Shown here piece after piece: positions 1 through 6,473 of a DNA stretch of 6,473 nt (its first letter is position 1; each line of letters opens with the position of its first letter). The translations under genes and the position numbers were made by a program. The DNA lies in NCBI GenBank assembly GCA_948560485.1, contig CAOXUF010000124.1, positions 1 through 6,473 of the forward strand, written 5' to 3'. The notes below the pieces were generated by a model, which made no database searches, was not told the DNA's origin, and was given only the letters and a program-made list of their open reading frames with translations. The stretch is from an uncultured Eubacterium sp. (GTDB taxonomy: Bacteria; Bacillota_A; Clostridia; Lachnospirales; Lachnospiraceae).

Positions 1-978
1 CCATGTATTTATACTTGTAGATTCCATATCCGGAAAATCCTTTTTTATATAATCCGGGACTTCTGCTTTCATTCCCAGGTCAGGTATATCCACAATCTCG
101 TTTTCCCGCAAAGGATAGCAATTTCTGATCGTGACCTGAACTTCTATTGAGGATTCTGCCTTAAGCTTGCGCAAAAGATCAATATTACTCTTTATCGTTT
201 TATATTTTGACCCTACTCTATACTTATCATTATCCTCTGGTGTTCTGCCATCAATTGAGACATATAATTCAATTAACTCCGCATTAAGAGATAATAATTT
301 TTTAATATTATCTTCATCCAATAGCATTCCATTTGTAAACATTCTGACCGTAGGGATATGTGTCTCATTAAGCACATACTGCGTCATCTCAAACCACTCT
401 GGATGAACAAAAGTTTCACCGTTACCAGATACATCCAAATTATTTATAGATGTAATCTTTTTAATCTGTGCTGTAACAGCGCGAAGAGTCTCCCAAGTCA
501 TCAATCCTTTCTGACCGGCTTTTCCATCTAAAGCCCCGTGGAACGGGCAATATACACACTTTAAATTGCATACACCTGATAACTCTATAATAGCAAGCAA
601 TGGCGTATAATTTTTTGAAGATACACCTTGTCTGTTCAAATAAAATTCATAAGAATTTACGCTTTCCATATCACGATTCGCAATATAAAAATTTTTATCC
701 CACCCCAACTTATGCATTTGTTCTTCGATCTCGTCATTGTATCTCTTATTAAGACATGAAATAATAACTGTACTTTCTTTATTCAGTTCTGATAAACACT
801 CTGGTGAGCAAATTTTTAAACCATAAGCGATTTGTCCCCATTTTTTTTCATCGTTATCAATAATTATAGAAATCCTATCAGCCAACTCCTGTATCATATA
901 ATTATACAGAAATTTATCCGCACCAGCGCCAAAAATAACAATGTTTTCATACTTTTTTATTTCATCATTCTTAATCAT
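1..978 (-). CDS. Radical SAM protein with N-terminal Rossmann-like domain, 3' end outside window
   Basis: The frame is open from an ATG at 978-976 to the window edge (326 codons visible, no stop), so the C-terminus is missing. An AAGGAG lies 10 nt before the start and overlaps the stop of the preceding gene. Residues about 10-100 look like a Rossmann-type module: a strand followed by FGAGADK, then IIIDNDEKKWG and a second strand VIISC. This module is known to recur in polysaccharide-cluster enzymes. The radical SAM core follows, with the iron-sulfur motif CNLKCVYC (C137, C141, C144), a GNGE motif near 185-188 in place of the usual GGE, and the strand FTNGMLL at 214-220. The core therefore probably binds a 4Fe-4S cluster and cleaves S-adenosylmethionine. 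A C-terminal SPASM or other auxiliary-cluster domain would lie beyond base 1. The substrate is unknown. The gene follows the propeller gene by 14 nt, so they are likely co-transcribed and may share a substrate. The superfamily call is firm; function is not assigned. Confidence 0.9.
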   Translation of the reverse strand, partial: MIKNDEIKKYENIVIFGAGADKFLYNYMIQELADRISIIIDNDEKKWGQIAYGLKICSPECLSELNKESTVIISCLNKRYNDEIEEQMHKLGWDKNFYIANRDMESVNSYEFYLNRQGVSSKNYTPLLAIIELSGVCNLKCVYCPFHGALDGKAGQKGLMTWETLRAVTAQIKKITSINNLDVSGNGETFVHPEWFEMTQYVLNETHIPTVRMFTNGMLLDEDNIKKLLSLNAELIELYVSIDGRTPEDNDKYRVGSKYKTIKSNIDLLRKLKAESSIEVQVTIRNCYPLRENEIVDIPDLGMKAEVPDYIKKDFPDMESTSINTW

Positions 979-992
979 ACCCAAATTTCTCC

Positions 993-2579
993 TTAACAAT
1001 TTTGCTTAATTTTTTCATGTATTTTATATCCAATACTGCTATTTTCCAAAAAACTGTCTTCCTTTTTGCATAGCCGGGAAACAGCTTTTATATAATCGCC
1101 AAGTGTATTACAATAAAACTCAGTATCATAAAAAGACTCATTTTTATTAATTGTATCATCAATATTAAATATCGATCGCCCTATAATATAATCTTTGAGT
1201 TTTTCACTTATTTTGACTGGGTATGAGGATATCTCTCCCGTATCAAAATTTATAGCATCCCATGCATTAGTTCTCGTATTAAAAGCATATACCTTGTTTT
1301 CCCTTTGTCTAACACATTGCAGATATATTCCCAATTCAACTGTCGTCTTATCATAGTCAAATTTTTTAAAGCAACTTACAGAATTATTCTCAACATCAAT
1401 CTTTAAAATCATATTTGATTGATAAGGAAATAAATAAACGTTGCCAAGATACGCAATCATAAAAGCATACGGATATCTTGAAAAGCATCTAAAGTCCTGT
1501 GGAAAATCTACAATATCTCTCCTTTTACAGCTTTCACGATTCCATAAGGTAATACGCGGCTGGGATGATTGGTGAGGAATAACCAGAATATTTCCTATTT
1601 TTGCTGCTTCACAAAAACAGTCTGATCCCTGTCCAGTATAAATCAGGTTTGCCTCTCCCTTTTCCATATCTATTTCATAAATTTTATTACCTGATAATTC
1701 TGTGGAATATATCGTGTCATTATCACGGCAAAATTTTGTTAAATTTATACTAACTTTGTCAGATTTCGATATAATCTCACTTTTTTTCACATCAATTCTT
1801 ACAGTGCCGCCTTTTACTCTCTGCATAAACAATACATCGTCTTTATCAGAATGGAAATATTCAAAACGCTTATTAGTATGGTTTATCCCATATTTCCTAT
1901 AATCAGCTTTTTTATTTTCTATATCATAAAAAATAATATGATTCCCTGTGTCCGGCATAATAACAAGTTTTCCATCGACAGCCATGATACTGCTGAAAAG
2001 AACATTTCGCTTCGGATACTCACCCCCGAACTCAATAATATCCTCAACCTCCAGCGTCTTAATATTTATTTGATAAACAATATTAGAGTAAGCAGAAATG
2101 CAATACATAACAGTATCTATAATACAATAATCGATTATCCACAGGAACAGTTCATTGCATGAATCAGTCTTTTGCACACTATCAGAAGCAATAAGCACTG
2201 GTTTCCCAACCACAGTGTACAAATGAATAATGGAACTGAAATCACCATAATATGCATCTGATATCGCAATAGCTCTGTTCAGATCGACACTTTCATCAAG
2301 TATACCAATATCCTCTTCAAGGAATTTCCTTCTGAGCTGTTTATACATTTCTAAAAGCTCCGGACGCATAGATTCTATTGTAGACGACTCCAACGGATGT
2401 GGGCGCCACCACAAAATAACATCTTTCTGTCTTTTAAATGTATCAAATACTTTGTTCATCTTTTGAATATGTAAATGATTTCCGGAGAGCATGCTCGACA
2501 CACTAGTATTATATAAAATGACTTTTTTACCCTTTATTCTTTCCTGCCAACCTGATGTCAAGCCATTCTCATTCTCCAA
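993..2579 (-). CDS. Half CDP-glycerol glycerophosphotransferase-like domain fused to a beta-propeller
   Basis: The protein has 528 residues from a TTG at 2579-2577. This start is chosen because a GGAGGTGA sits just upstream at 2592-2585; an in-frame TTG at 2594 gives 533 residues but has no ribosome binding site. Residues about 16-130 resemble the nucleotide-binding C-terminal half of TagF-like glycerophosphotransferases: KKVILYNTS, WWRPHP (57-62), SDAYYGDFSS (107-116) and GKPVLI. The N-terminal acceptor half expected in that family is absent. Residues about 148-453 hold about seven spaced repeats of the form D-x-hydrophobic-Y, then N-x-hydrophobic-Y-x-I-D, as in a beta-propeller. About 75 C-terminal residues follow. 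There is no signal peptide or membrane segment, so it is probably cytoplasmic. It overlaps the acetyltransferase gene by 11 nt, suggesting translational coupling. It could be a split or degenerate transferase, or a sensor or scaffold for polymer synthesis. The fold calls are by eye; function is unknown. Confidence 0.8.
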   Translation of the reverse strand: MENENGLTSGWQERIKGKKVILYNTSVSSMLSGNHLHIQKMNKVFDTFKRQKDVILWWRPHPLESSTIESMRPELLEMYKQLRRKFLEEDIGILDESVDLNRAIAISDAYYGDFSSIIHLYTVVGKPVLIASDSVQKTDSCNELFLWIIDYCIIDTVMYCISAYSNIVYQINIKTLEVEDIIEFGGEYPKRNVLFSSIMAVDGKLVIMPDTGNHIIFYDIENKKADYRKYGINHTNKRFEYFHSDKDDVLFMQRVKGGTVRIDVKKSEIISKSDKVSINLTKFCRDNDTIYSTELSGNKIYEIDMEKGEANLIYTGQGSDCFCEAAKIGNILVIPHQSSQPRITLWNRESCKRRDIVDFPQDFRCFSRYPYAFMIAYLGNVYLFPYQSNMILKIDVENNSVSCFKKFDYDKTTVELGIYLQCVRQRENKVYAFNTRTNAWDAINFDTGEISSYPVKISEKLKDYIIGRSIFNIDDTINKNESFYDTEFYCNTLGDYIKAVSRLCKKEDSFLENSSIGYKIHEKIKQNC

Positions 2580-3153
2580 TCGATTCACCTCCAATCAAAC
2601 ATAACTGATTATTTTCAATAGCATATTTTCTTTTACATTTGGAGCACAAAAGAACTTCACCGAGCCGTTCCCCACACTGGCATACCCATGCAATTTTTTT
2701 TGCAGGTACGCCTGCTACAAGCGCATAATCCGGCACATCCCTTGTTACCACAGCTCCGGCAGCTACCATCGCCCAGCGGCCAACAGTATGTCCGCATACA
2801 ATAGTTGCATTAGCTCCGATACTGGCGCCTTCTTTTACAATCGTTTTATGATATCCTGCCGAACCTTTGGGAAATTTTGCTCTCGGCGTCAAATCATTTG
2901 TAAAAACACAAGATGGGCCGCAAAATACATAATCCTCTAATTCCACGCCTTCATAAACCGATACATTATTCTGGATTTTTACTCCATTTCCAATTCGGAC
3001 ATTATTTGACACATTAACATTTTGTCCAAAAGAACAGTTTTTTCCTATCCTGGCGCCCTTCTGGATATGACAGAAATGCCATATTTTTGTACCTTCACCT
3101 ATTTTTACATCTTCATCTATGTAACTGCTTTCATGTACAAAATAAGCATCCAT
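2569..3153 (-). CDS. wbpD: UDP-2-acetamido-3-amino-2,3-dideoxyglucuronate N-acetyltransferase (WbpD/WlbB type)
   Basis: This is a 194-residue left-handed beta-helix acyltransferase. Hexapeptide repeats run from about residue 8 to 150 (for example VKIGEGTKI, ARIGKNCSF, VRIGNGVKI, ASIGANATI). FTNDLTPRA (84-92) and VAGVPAKKIAWV (146-157) are typical of the WbpD/WlbB branch, which transfers acetyl from acetyl-CoA to the C-3 amino group of UDP-GlcNAc3NA. After the helix, a tail with C158-x-C160 and C170-x2-C173 looks like a small zinc ribbon. The length is normal for the family. The ATG start has AGGAGG 6 nt upstream. The gene follows the WbpE-type aminotransferase by 79 nt, which fits the next reaction step, and its end overlaps the start of the following gene by 11 nt. 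Related acetyltransferases act on other amino sugars, so the exact substrate rests mainly on the neighbouring genes. Confidence 0.88.
   Translation of the reverse strand: MDAYFVHESSYIDEDVKIGEGTKIWHFCHIQKGARIGKNCSFGQNVNVSNNVRIGNGVKIQNNVSVYEGVELEDYVFCGPSCVFTNDLTPRAKFPKGSAGYHKTIVKEGASIGANATIVCGHTVGRWAMVAAGAVVTRDVPDYALVAGVPAKKIAWVCQCGERLGEVLLCSKCKRKYAIENNQLCLIGGESIGE
2585..2592 (-). promoter_or_regulatory. Ribosome binding site deciding the TTG start of the propeller-fusion gene
   Basis: On the minus strand the sequence reads GGAGGTGA, a near-perfect match to the anti-Shine-Dalgarno end of 16S rRNA. It is followed by ATCGA and TTG, which leaves 8 nt between GGAGG and the start codon. It lies within the last codons of the acetyltransferase gene, so ribosomes finishing that gene would be placed to start the next. 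No comparable site precedes the TTG at 2594 or the GTG at 2588. Confidence 0.7.
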
Positions 3154-3209
3154 TATATTCCTCCTGTCATCCCTTTTTTGTCAAACATCAAAAATCTGTT
3201 ACGATCCAT
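3153..3209 (-). other. Possible 18-codon leader ORF before the acetyltransferase gene
   Basis: In the 79-nt gap an ATG at 3209-3207 opens an 18-codon frame, MDRNRFLMFDKKGMTGGI. Its TAA overlaps the ATG of the acetyltransferase gene by one base (TAATG). The AGGAGG of the next gene lies inside this frame. Only a weak AGAG precedes its own start, and the peptide matches no family I recognise. It could be a coupling leader, a relic of a longer gene, or chance. Confidence 0.15.
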
Positions 3210-3232
3210 AATAGCTCTAATACTTCCAAAGC

Positions 3233-4369
3233 TTATCTAACCAATTTCAAATACTCCCGAATTCTCAAAGTTATTTCTTCAACCTGTGCTTCATCCATAT
3301 ATGGATGAAAGGGCAAAGAAACAACGATATCGCAAAGCCTGTCTGTTACGACATAGTCTGATTCATCATATTTATTGGACGCAAAAGCCTTCTGGAGGTG
3401 CATTGGTTTCTGATAATATACCGCGCTTGGGATCTTATACTTTTTCAGATAATTCTGCAGCCCATCCCGCTCCTCTCTGTCTCTCATCTGTATCGTATAC
3501 TGCGCCCAGCTTGACAAATATCCTTCTTTTACAACAGGTGTCTTTACAATATCCTTTAACTCTTGTGTATATAGTGCTGCGATTTTTTGGCAGCTTTTTA
3601 GTTCCATTTCTTGAAATACAGGAAATTTGGCAAGCAGTATAGCTGCCTGAATCGTATCGAGTCTGGAGTTCATCCCGATACGGACGTTATCATATTTTGA
3701 GGTGCCTTTTCCATGAACTCTCATAGACTTCAATAATTCTGACCATTCGTCATTATTGGTAAATATTGCCCCTCCATCCCCATAGCATCCCAATGGCTTG
3801 GCCGGGAAAAAACTTGTAGTTGAAATATCACCAAAGGCACATGCTCTTGTCTCTCCGATTGACCCTCCAAATCCCTGCGCAGCGTCTTCCAAAATGTACA
3901 GATGATATTTCTCAGCTATTTTTTTTATCTCAGAATACCATGCTGGCTGCCCGAATAAATCGACTGCAATAATTGCTTTTGGTATCAGTGCTCCTTCATC
4001 GATTGTTTTTTTAATCATACATTCAAGGCTATGTACTGATATATTGTAAGTATCCTCATCTACATCTACGAATACAGGGACTGCGCCTACAGCCGATACT
4101 ACTTCCCCACTGGAGAAAAACGTAAAATCCGGTACAAATACTGCATCACCTTTACCGACATTCCATGCCATAAGCGCTAATTGTAAAGCATCAGTACCGT
4201 TTGCACAACTAATACAATGTTTTACTCCAACGTATTTTGCTAAAGTTTCCTCCAATTCTTTTACTTGCTCGCCTTGAATAAAACATGTATTATCTATTAC
4301 CTTTTGTATGCCCGCATCAATATTTGCTTTATTCTCCTGATACTGTTTCTTTAGATCCCGGAATTCCAT
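3233..4369 (-). CDS. wbpE: UDP-3-keto-GlcNAcA aminotransferase (WbpE type, DegT/DnrJ/EryC1/StrS family)
   Basis: This is a full-length, 378-residue PLP-dependent sugar aminotransferase. ANGTDALQ (56-63) contributes to phosphate binding, EDAAQGFG (161-168) carries the Asp that pairs with the PLP pyridine nitrogen (D162), and SFFPAKPLGCYGDGGA (186-201) carries the Schiff-base lysine K191. GMNSRLDTIQAAIL and LPFHPYMDEAQ near the C-terminus are also typical. In the WbpE pathway the enzyme moves an amino group from glutamate to C-3 of the keto sugar made by the WbpB-type dehydrogenase; the 2-oxoglutarate formed can reoxidise NADH in that pathway. The ATG has AGAGG 9 nt upstream and lies 18 nt after the dehydrogenase gene, the closest pairing in the module. 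The superfamily is certain. Assignment to WbpE rather than a QdtB- or PglE-like role rests on the overall motifs and on having WbpB- and WbpD-type partners. Confidence 0.9.
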   Translation of the reverse strand: MEFRDLKKQYQENKANIDAGIQKVIDNTCFIQGEQVKELEETLAKYVGVKHCISCANGTDALQLALMAWNVGKGDAVFVPDFTFFSSGEVVSAVGAVPVFVDVDEDTYNISVHSLECMIKKTIDEGALIPKAIIAVDLFGQPAWYSEIKKIAEKYHLYILEDAAQGFGGSIGETRACAFGDISTTSFFPAKPLGCYGDGGAIFTNNDEWSELLKSMRVHGKGTSKYDNVRIGMNSRLDTIQAAILLAKFPVFQEMELKSCQKIAALYTQELKDIVKTPVVKEGYLSSWAQYTIQMRDREERDGLQNYLKKYKIPSAVYYQKPMHLQKAFASNKYDESDYVVTDRLCDIVVSLPFHPYMDEAQVEEITLRIREYLKLVR

Positions 4370-4387
4370 AATGTCATACCTCTTACA

Positions 4388-5464
4388 CTATTTATCGAAC
4401 CTATTAACAAAATCTATTGTTGCGCAATCTTCCAACGGCAATTTAACAGCACGTCCCTCTGCCGCGGATTTATAAATAGCAAGAACAAGCTCCAAAGCTT
4501 TTTTCCCCTCCATCGCTGTAACATACGGCTGCCTGTCATTTTCAATTGCATTAATTACATCTGCATAGAGCGGCGTATGCCCATATCCATATATATTAGG
4601 TGGATTTTCATGAAAACGTTCTTTCACCGTTTTGGGATTATCCAATAAATCGGCAAATTTCCATTCCTCAATTATATTTACTGACTGTCCACCTGCCTTT
4701 ACTGTCCCTTTTTCTCCAAATATGTACAATGTCTCCTCTAAATTACTAGGGTAAATATCCGTTGTACCATCGATAAGACCATAACTTCCATTTTTAAATC
4801 TGATAATGGCAATTCCTACATCTTCAGCTTCGATATAATTATGATTCAGCCTGTCTGTCATTCCCACTACTGTATCAATCTCGCTCCCCATCATCCAACG
4901 AAGCAAATCAATATTGTGGATACACTGATTCATCAAAGCACCGCCGTCTTGTTCCCATGTCCCACGCCAGGACGCTCTGTCATAGTATTCATGATCCCTG
5001 CACCATCTAATATGGGCAGCTCCATAAAACAGCTTTCCAAAACGGTTCATATCTATTGCTTCCCGTATGATCTGCACTGATTTATTAAACCTGTTCTGAT
5101 GACACGCACTGACCTTCACATGATGTTTGATACTGGCAGAGATAATAGCATCTGCATCTTTTATGGAAAGTGCAATCGGTTTTTCAATAATGCAATTACA
5201 TCCATGTTCGATACAAAACAGTGCAACCTCTGCATGTTTGCCGCTTTCTGTGCAAATTGCTACCAACTCCGGTTTTTCCTTTTCTATCATCTCTTTATAG
5301 TCCGTGTATTGCTTTACAGCATCCGATAATTTAAACTTTACTACCTTATCTTCCATACAAGATTTATCCACATCACAAATGGCAATGATATCTAATTTAT
5401 TGTTTTGTGCTGCTGCAATATGATTTGGTGAAATTCTCCCACAACCTACTAGTGCGTATCGCAT
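4388..5464 (-). CDS. wbpB: UDP-GlcNAcA 3-dehydrogenase (WbpB/WlbA type, Gfo/Idh/MocA family)
   Basis: This is a complete 358-residue NAD(P)-dependent oxidoreductase. The N-terminal Rossmann fold starts at once with YALVGCGRIS (3-12) and has AICDVD (28-33) at the end of the second strand. CIIEKPIALS (91-100) holds the conserved EKP lysine K95. HQNRFN (122-127) and GGALMNQCIHNIDLLRWMMG (174-193, with H183 and D186) are the substrate-side motifs of the WlbA/WbpB branch. In that branch the enzyme oxidises C-3 of UDP-GlcNAcA and the cofactor is recycled with 2-oxoglutarate. The ATG start has AGGAGG 9 nt upstream. A 66-nt gap separates it from the upstream glycosyltransferase, and the WbpE-type aminotransferase begins 18 nt after its stop. 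The third Gly of GxGxxG is Ser here; I do not treat this as a sign of inactivity. Another UDP-sugar substrate is possible. Confidence 0.88.
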   Translation of the reverse strand: MRYALVGCGRISPNHIAAAQNNKLDIIAICDVDKSCMEDKVVKFKLSDAVKQYTDYKEMIEKEKPELVAICTESGKHAEVALFCIEHGCNCIIEKPIALSIKDADAIISASIKHHVKVSACHQNRFNKSVQIIREAIDMNRFGKLFYGAAHIRWCRDHEYYDRASWRGTWEQDGGALMNQCIHNIDLLRWMMGSEIDTVVGMTDRLNHNYIEAEDVGIAIIRFKNGSYGLIDGTTDIYPSNLEETLYIFGEKGTVKAGGQSVNIIEEWKFADLLDNPKTVKERFHENPPNIYGYGHTPLYADVINAIENDRQPYVTAMEGKKALELVLAIYKSAAEGRAVKLPLEDCATIDFVNRFDK

Positions 5465-5530
5465 TCCTTATCTCCTCCTATTTTCAAATAATCTTCATTC
5501 TAATAAGCATCCTGAATAATTATTAAATGA

Positions 5531-6473
5531 TTAACTCATTATTGCATCCATAATCTTCATCATCTTTTTGCTCAAATACCGATAATCATATTTTCGTAAT
5601 ACGCTTCTATTCGGCTCGTATGCTATTTCTCCCTTCTTTTCATACTCTTTAAATATATTTTGCAAGTATTCTTTTAACAACTTAATATCTTCGGCGTGAT
5701 GCGCTTCCTCATAGGCTATCCCTAATCTTCCATTTTGTATAATTTCAGCTAATTCACTCTTATCTTTGTCTCCGCTTATCATTGCAATGATAGGTTTATT
5801 AGCTGACATATACTCTAATGCTTTACCCGTTATCACTCCCATCACGTTGTCCTGATAATCAAAAGCTGAAACAAGTAAAATATCCGACTCCATCTGAAGC
5901 TTCAACGCTTCCTTTCTTTGTACTTTTCCATGATATATACATAATTCACTTAATTTATATTTTACTGCCTGCGACAGAAATATTTCATATGCTGTATTTT
6001 TTCCGGCAAAATGGATCTCTACTTTATCCTTCTTGATTTTATTTTCATTGATAAGCTCCCTTATACATGAAAACAGAGGCGTAATACTTTGCAATCCTCC
6101 GTACATCGCTCCTGTATAAGCAAACTTTATTTTCCCATTGTCATATTTATCAATTACAATATTATCTCTGTCAGAAACATCATACCCATTGGTTACACAA
6201 TGCACTTTTTTCCAATATTTCTTTGGAATATTCCGACATATCCCCTTTGACACCGCCGTTATACAGTCAGCTTCACGCCAAATATATCTTTCATAATATT
6301 TTGCTATCCAGCGTACATAATCAGGTGTAAACTTATAACGGCAAATAGAATCTCTTATATCAAAAATCCATTTCAAATCTTTCTTTTTTTTATGTATATA
6401 TATTCCGGCAAAAATACTAAAAAAATCCCCATATGATGTAAACAAACAATCGTAGTCGCAATAATCCTGCAAC
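5531..6473 (-). CDS. Glycosyltransferase, GT4-like (group 1), 5' end outside window
   Basis: The frame is open through the window edge, so the true start and most of the N-terminal acceptor domain are missing; 313 residues are visible up to the TAA at 5533-5531. FDIRDS (37-42), READCITAVSKGI (66-78) and VTNGYD (93-98) mark the end of the N-terminal Rossmann domain of a GT-B enzyme. KFAYTGAMYGG (116-126) opens the C-terminal donor domain. HFAGK (154-158), YHGKV (180-184) and TGKALEYMSANKPIIA (215-230) follow, the last carrying the donor-site Glu typical of GT4 enzymes; the first acidic residue of the classic E-x7-E motif is not evident. It probably adds one sugar to a lipid-linked repeat unit at the cytoplasmic membrane face. 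Donor and acceptor cannot be read from the sequence. Being just upstream of the diamino-uronate genes, it may use their product, but that is only a guess. Confidence 0.85.
   Translation of the reverse strand, partial: LQDYCDYDCLFTSYGDFFSIFAGIYIHKKKKDLKWIFDIRDSICRYKFTPDYVRWIAKYYERYIWREADCITAVSKGICRNIPKKYWKKVHCVTNGYDVSDRDNIVIDKYDNGKIKFAYTGAMYGGLQSITPLFSCIRELINENKIKKDKVEIHFAGKNTAYEIFLSQAVKYKLSELCIYHGKVQRKEALKLQMESDILLVSAFDYQDNVMGVITGKALEYMSANKPIIAMISGDKDKSELAEIIQNGRLGIAYEEAHHAEDIKLLKEYLQNIFKEYEKKGEIAYEPNRSVLRKYDYRYLSKKMMKIMDAIMS

Noticed and set aside
167..406. Plus-strand open frame of 79 codons
   Set aside because: It lies opposite the radical SAM gene, whose motifs are clear on the minus strand, and its protein resembles nothing. 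The other plus-strand frames at 1702-2162, 3022-3308, 3286-3642, 4841-5329 and 5818-6036 were rejected for the same reason.
3152..3184. TTGACA (minus strand, 3184-3179) and TATAAT (3157-3152), resembling a promoter before the acetyltransferase gene
   Set aside because: The spacer is 21 bp rather than about 17, and the TATAAT runs into the start codon, so a transcript would begin inside the gene.
3175..3194. Short hairpin TTTTTG / CAAAAA with an 8-base loop between the aminotransferase and acetyltransferase genes
   Set aside because: The stem is 6 bp with one G-C pair and no T-run follows it on the minus strand, so it is not a credible terminator.
5465..5530. 66-nt gap between the glycosyltransferase and dehydrogenase genes as a possible promoter or terminator site
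   Set aside because: It is AT-rich, with only a ribosome binding site recognisable; no paired -35/-10 boxes at proper spacing and no stem followed by a T-run.
6470..6472. In-frame TTG at the window edge as the start of the glycosyltransferase
   Set aside because: The protein would lack most of its N-terminal GT-B domain, no ribosome binding site can be seen, and the frame is open to the last base, so the gene is cut by the window edge.

Overview
The window is one stretch of a surface-polysaccharide (capsule or O-antigen-like) gene cluster. It holds six genes, all on the minus strand, so transcription runs from high to low coordinates. AT-rich DNA, strong AGGAGG-type ribosome binding sites, a probable TTG start and the mix of families suggest a low-GC Firmicute, possibly a Lachnospiraceae-like Clostridium. 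That assignment is inference; no taxonomic marker gene is present.

In transcription order the genes are: (1) a GT4-type glycosyltransferase whose 5' end lies beyond base 6473; (2) a Gfo/Idh/MocA dehydrogenase of the WbpB/WlbA type (4388-5464); (3) a PLP-dependent DegT/DnrJ/EryC1/StrS aminotransferase of the WbpE type (3233-4369); (4) a left-handed beta-helix N-acetyltransferase of the WbpD/WlbB type with a Cys-rich tail (2569-3153); (5) an unusual protein joining half of a CDP-glycerol glycerophosphotransferase-like GT-B fold to about seven beta-propeller repeats (993-2579); (6) a radical SAM protein with an N-terminal Rossmann-like module, whose 3' end lies beyond base 1.

Genes 2 to 4 form a coherent module. 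They match the consecutive oxidation, transamination and N-acetylation at C-3 of UDP-GlcNAcA that give UDP-2,3-diacetamido-2,3-dideoxy-glucuronate, and they lie in reaction order. The UDP-GlcNAc 6-dehydrogenase (WbpA type) that would supply the substrate and the optional 2-epimerase (WbpI type) are not in the window. The glycosyltransferase probably adds a sugar to the same glycan. Gaps between genes are 66, 18 and 79 nt, then an 11-nt overlap, then 14 nt, with no convincing terminator or promoter, so one operon is likely.

The least explained part is the pair at the low-coordinate end: the half-transferase/propeller fusion followed directly by the radical SAM protein. No RNA genes, CRISPR arrays, insertion sequences or attachment sites were seen. 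No gene-free stretch exceeds 80 bases.
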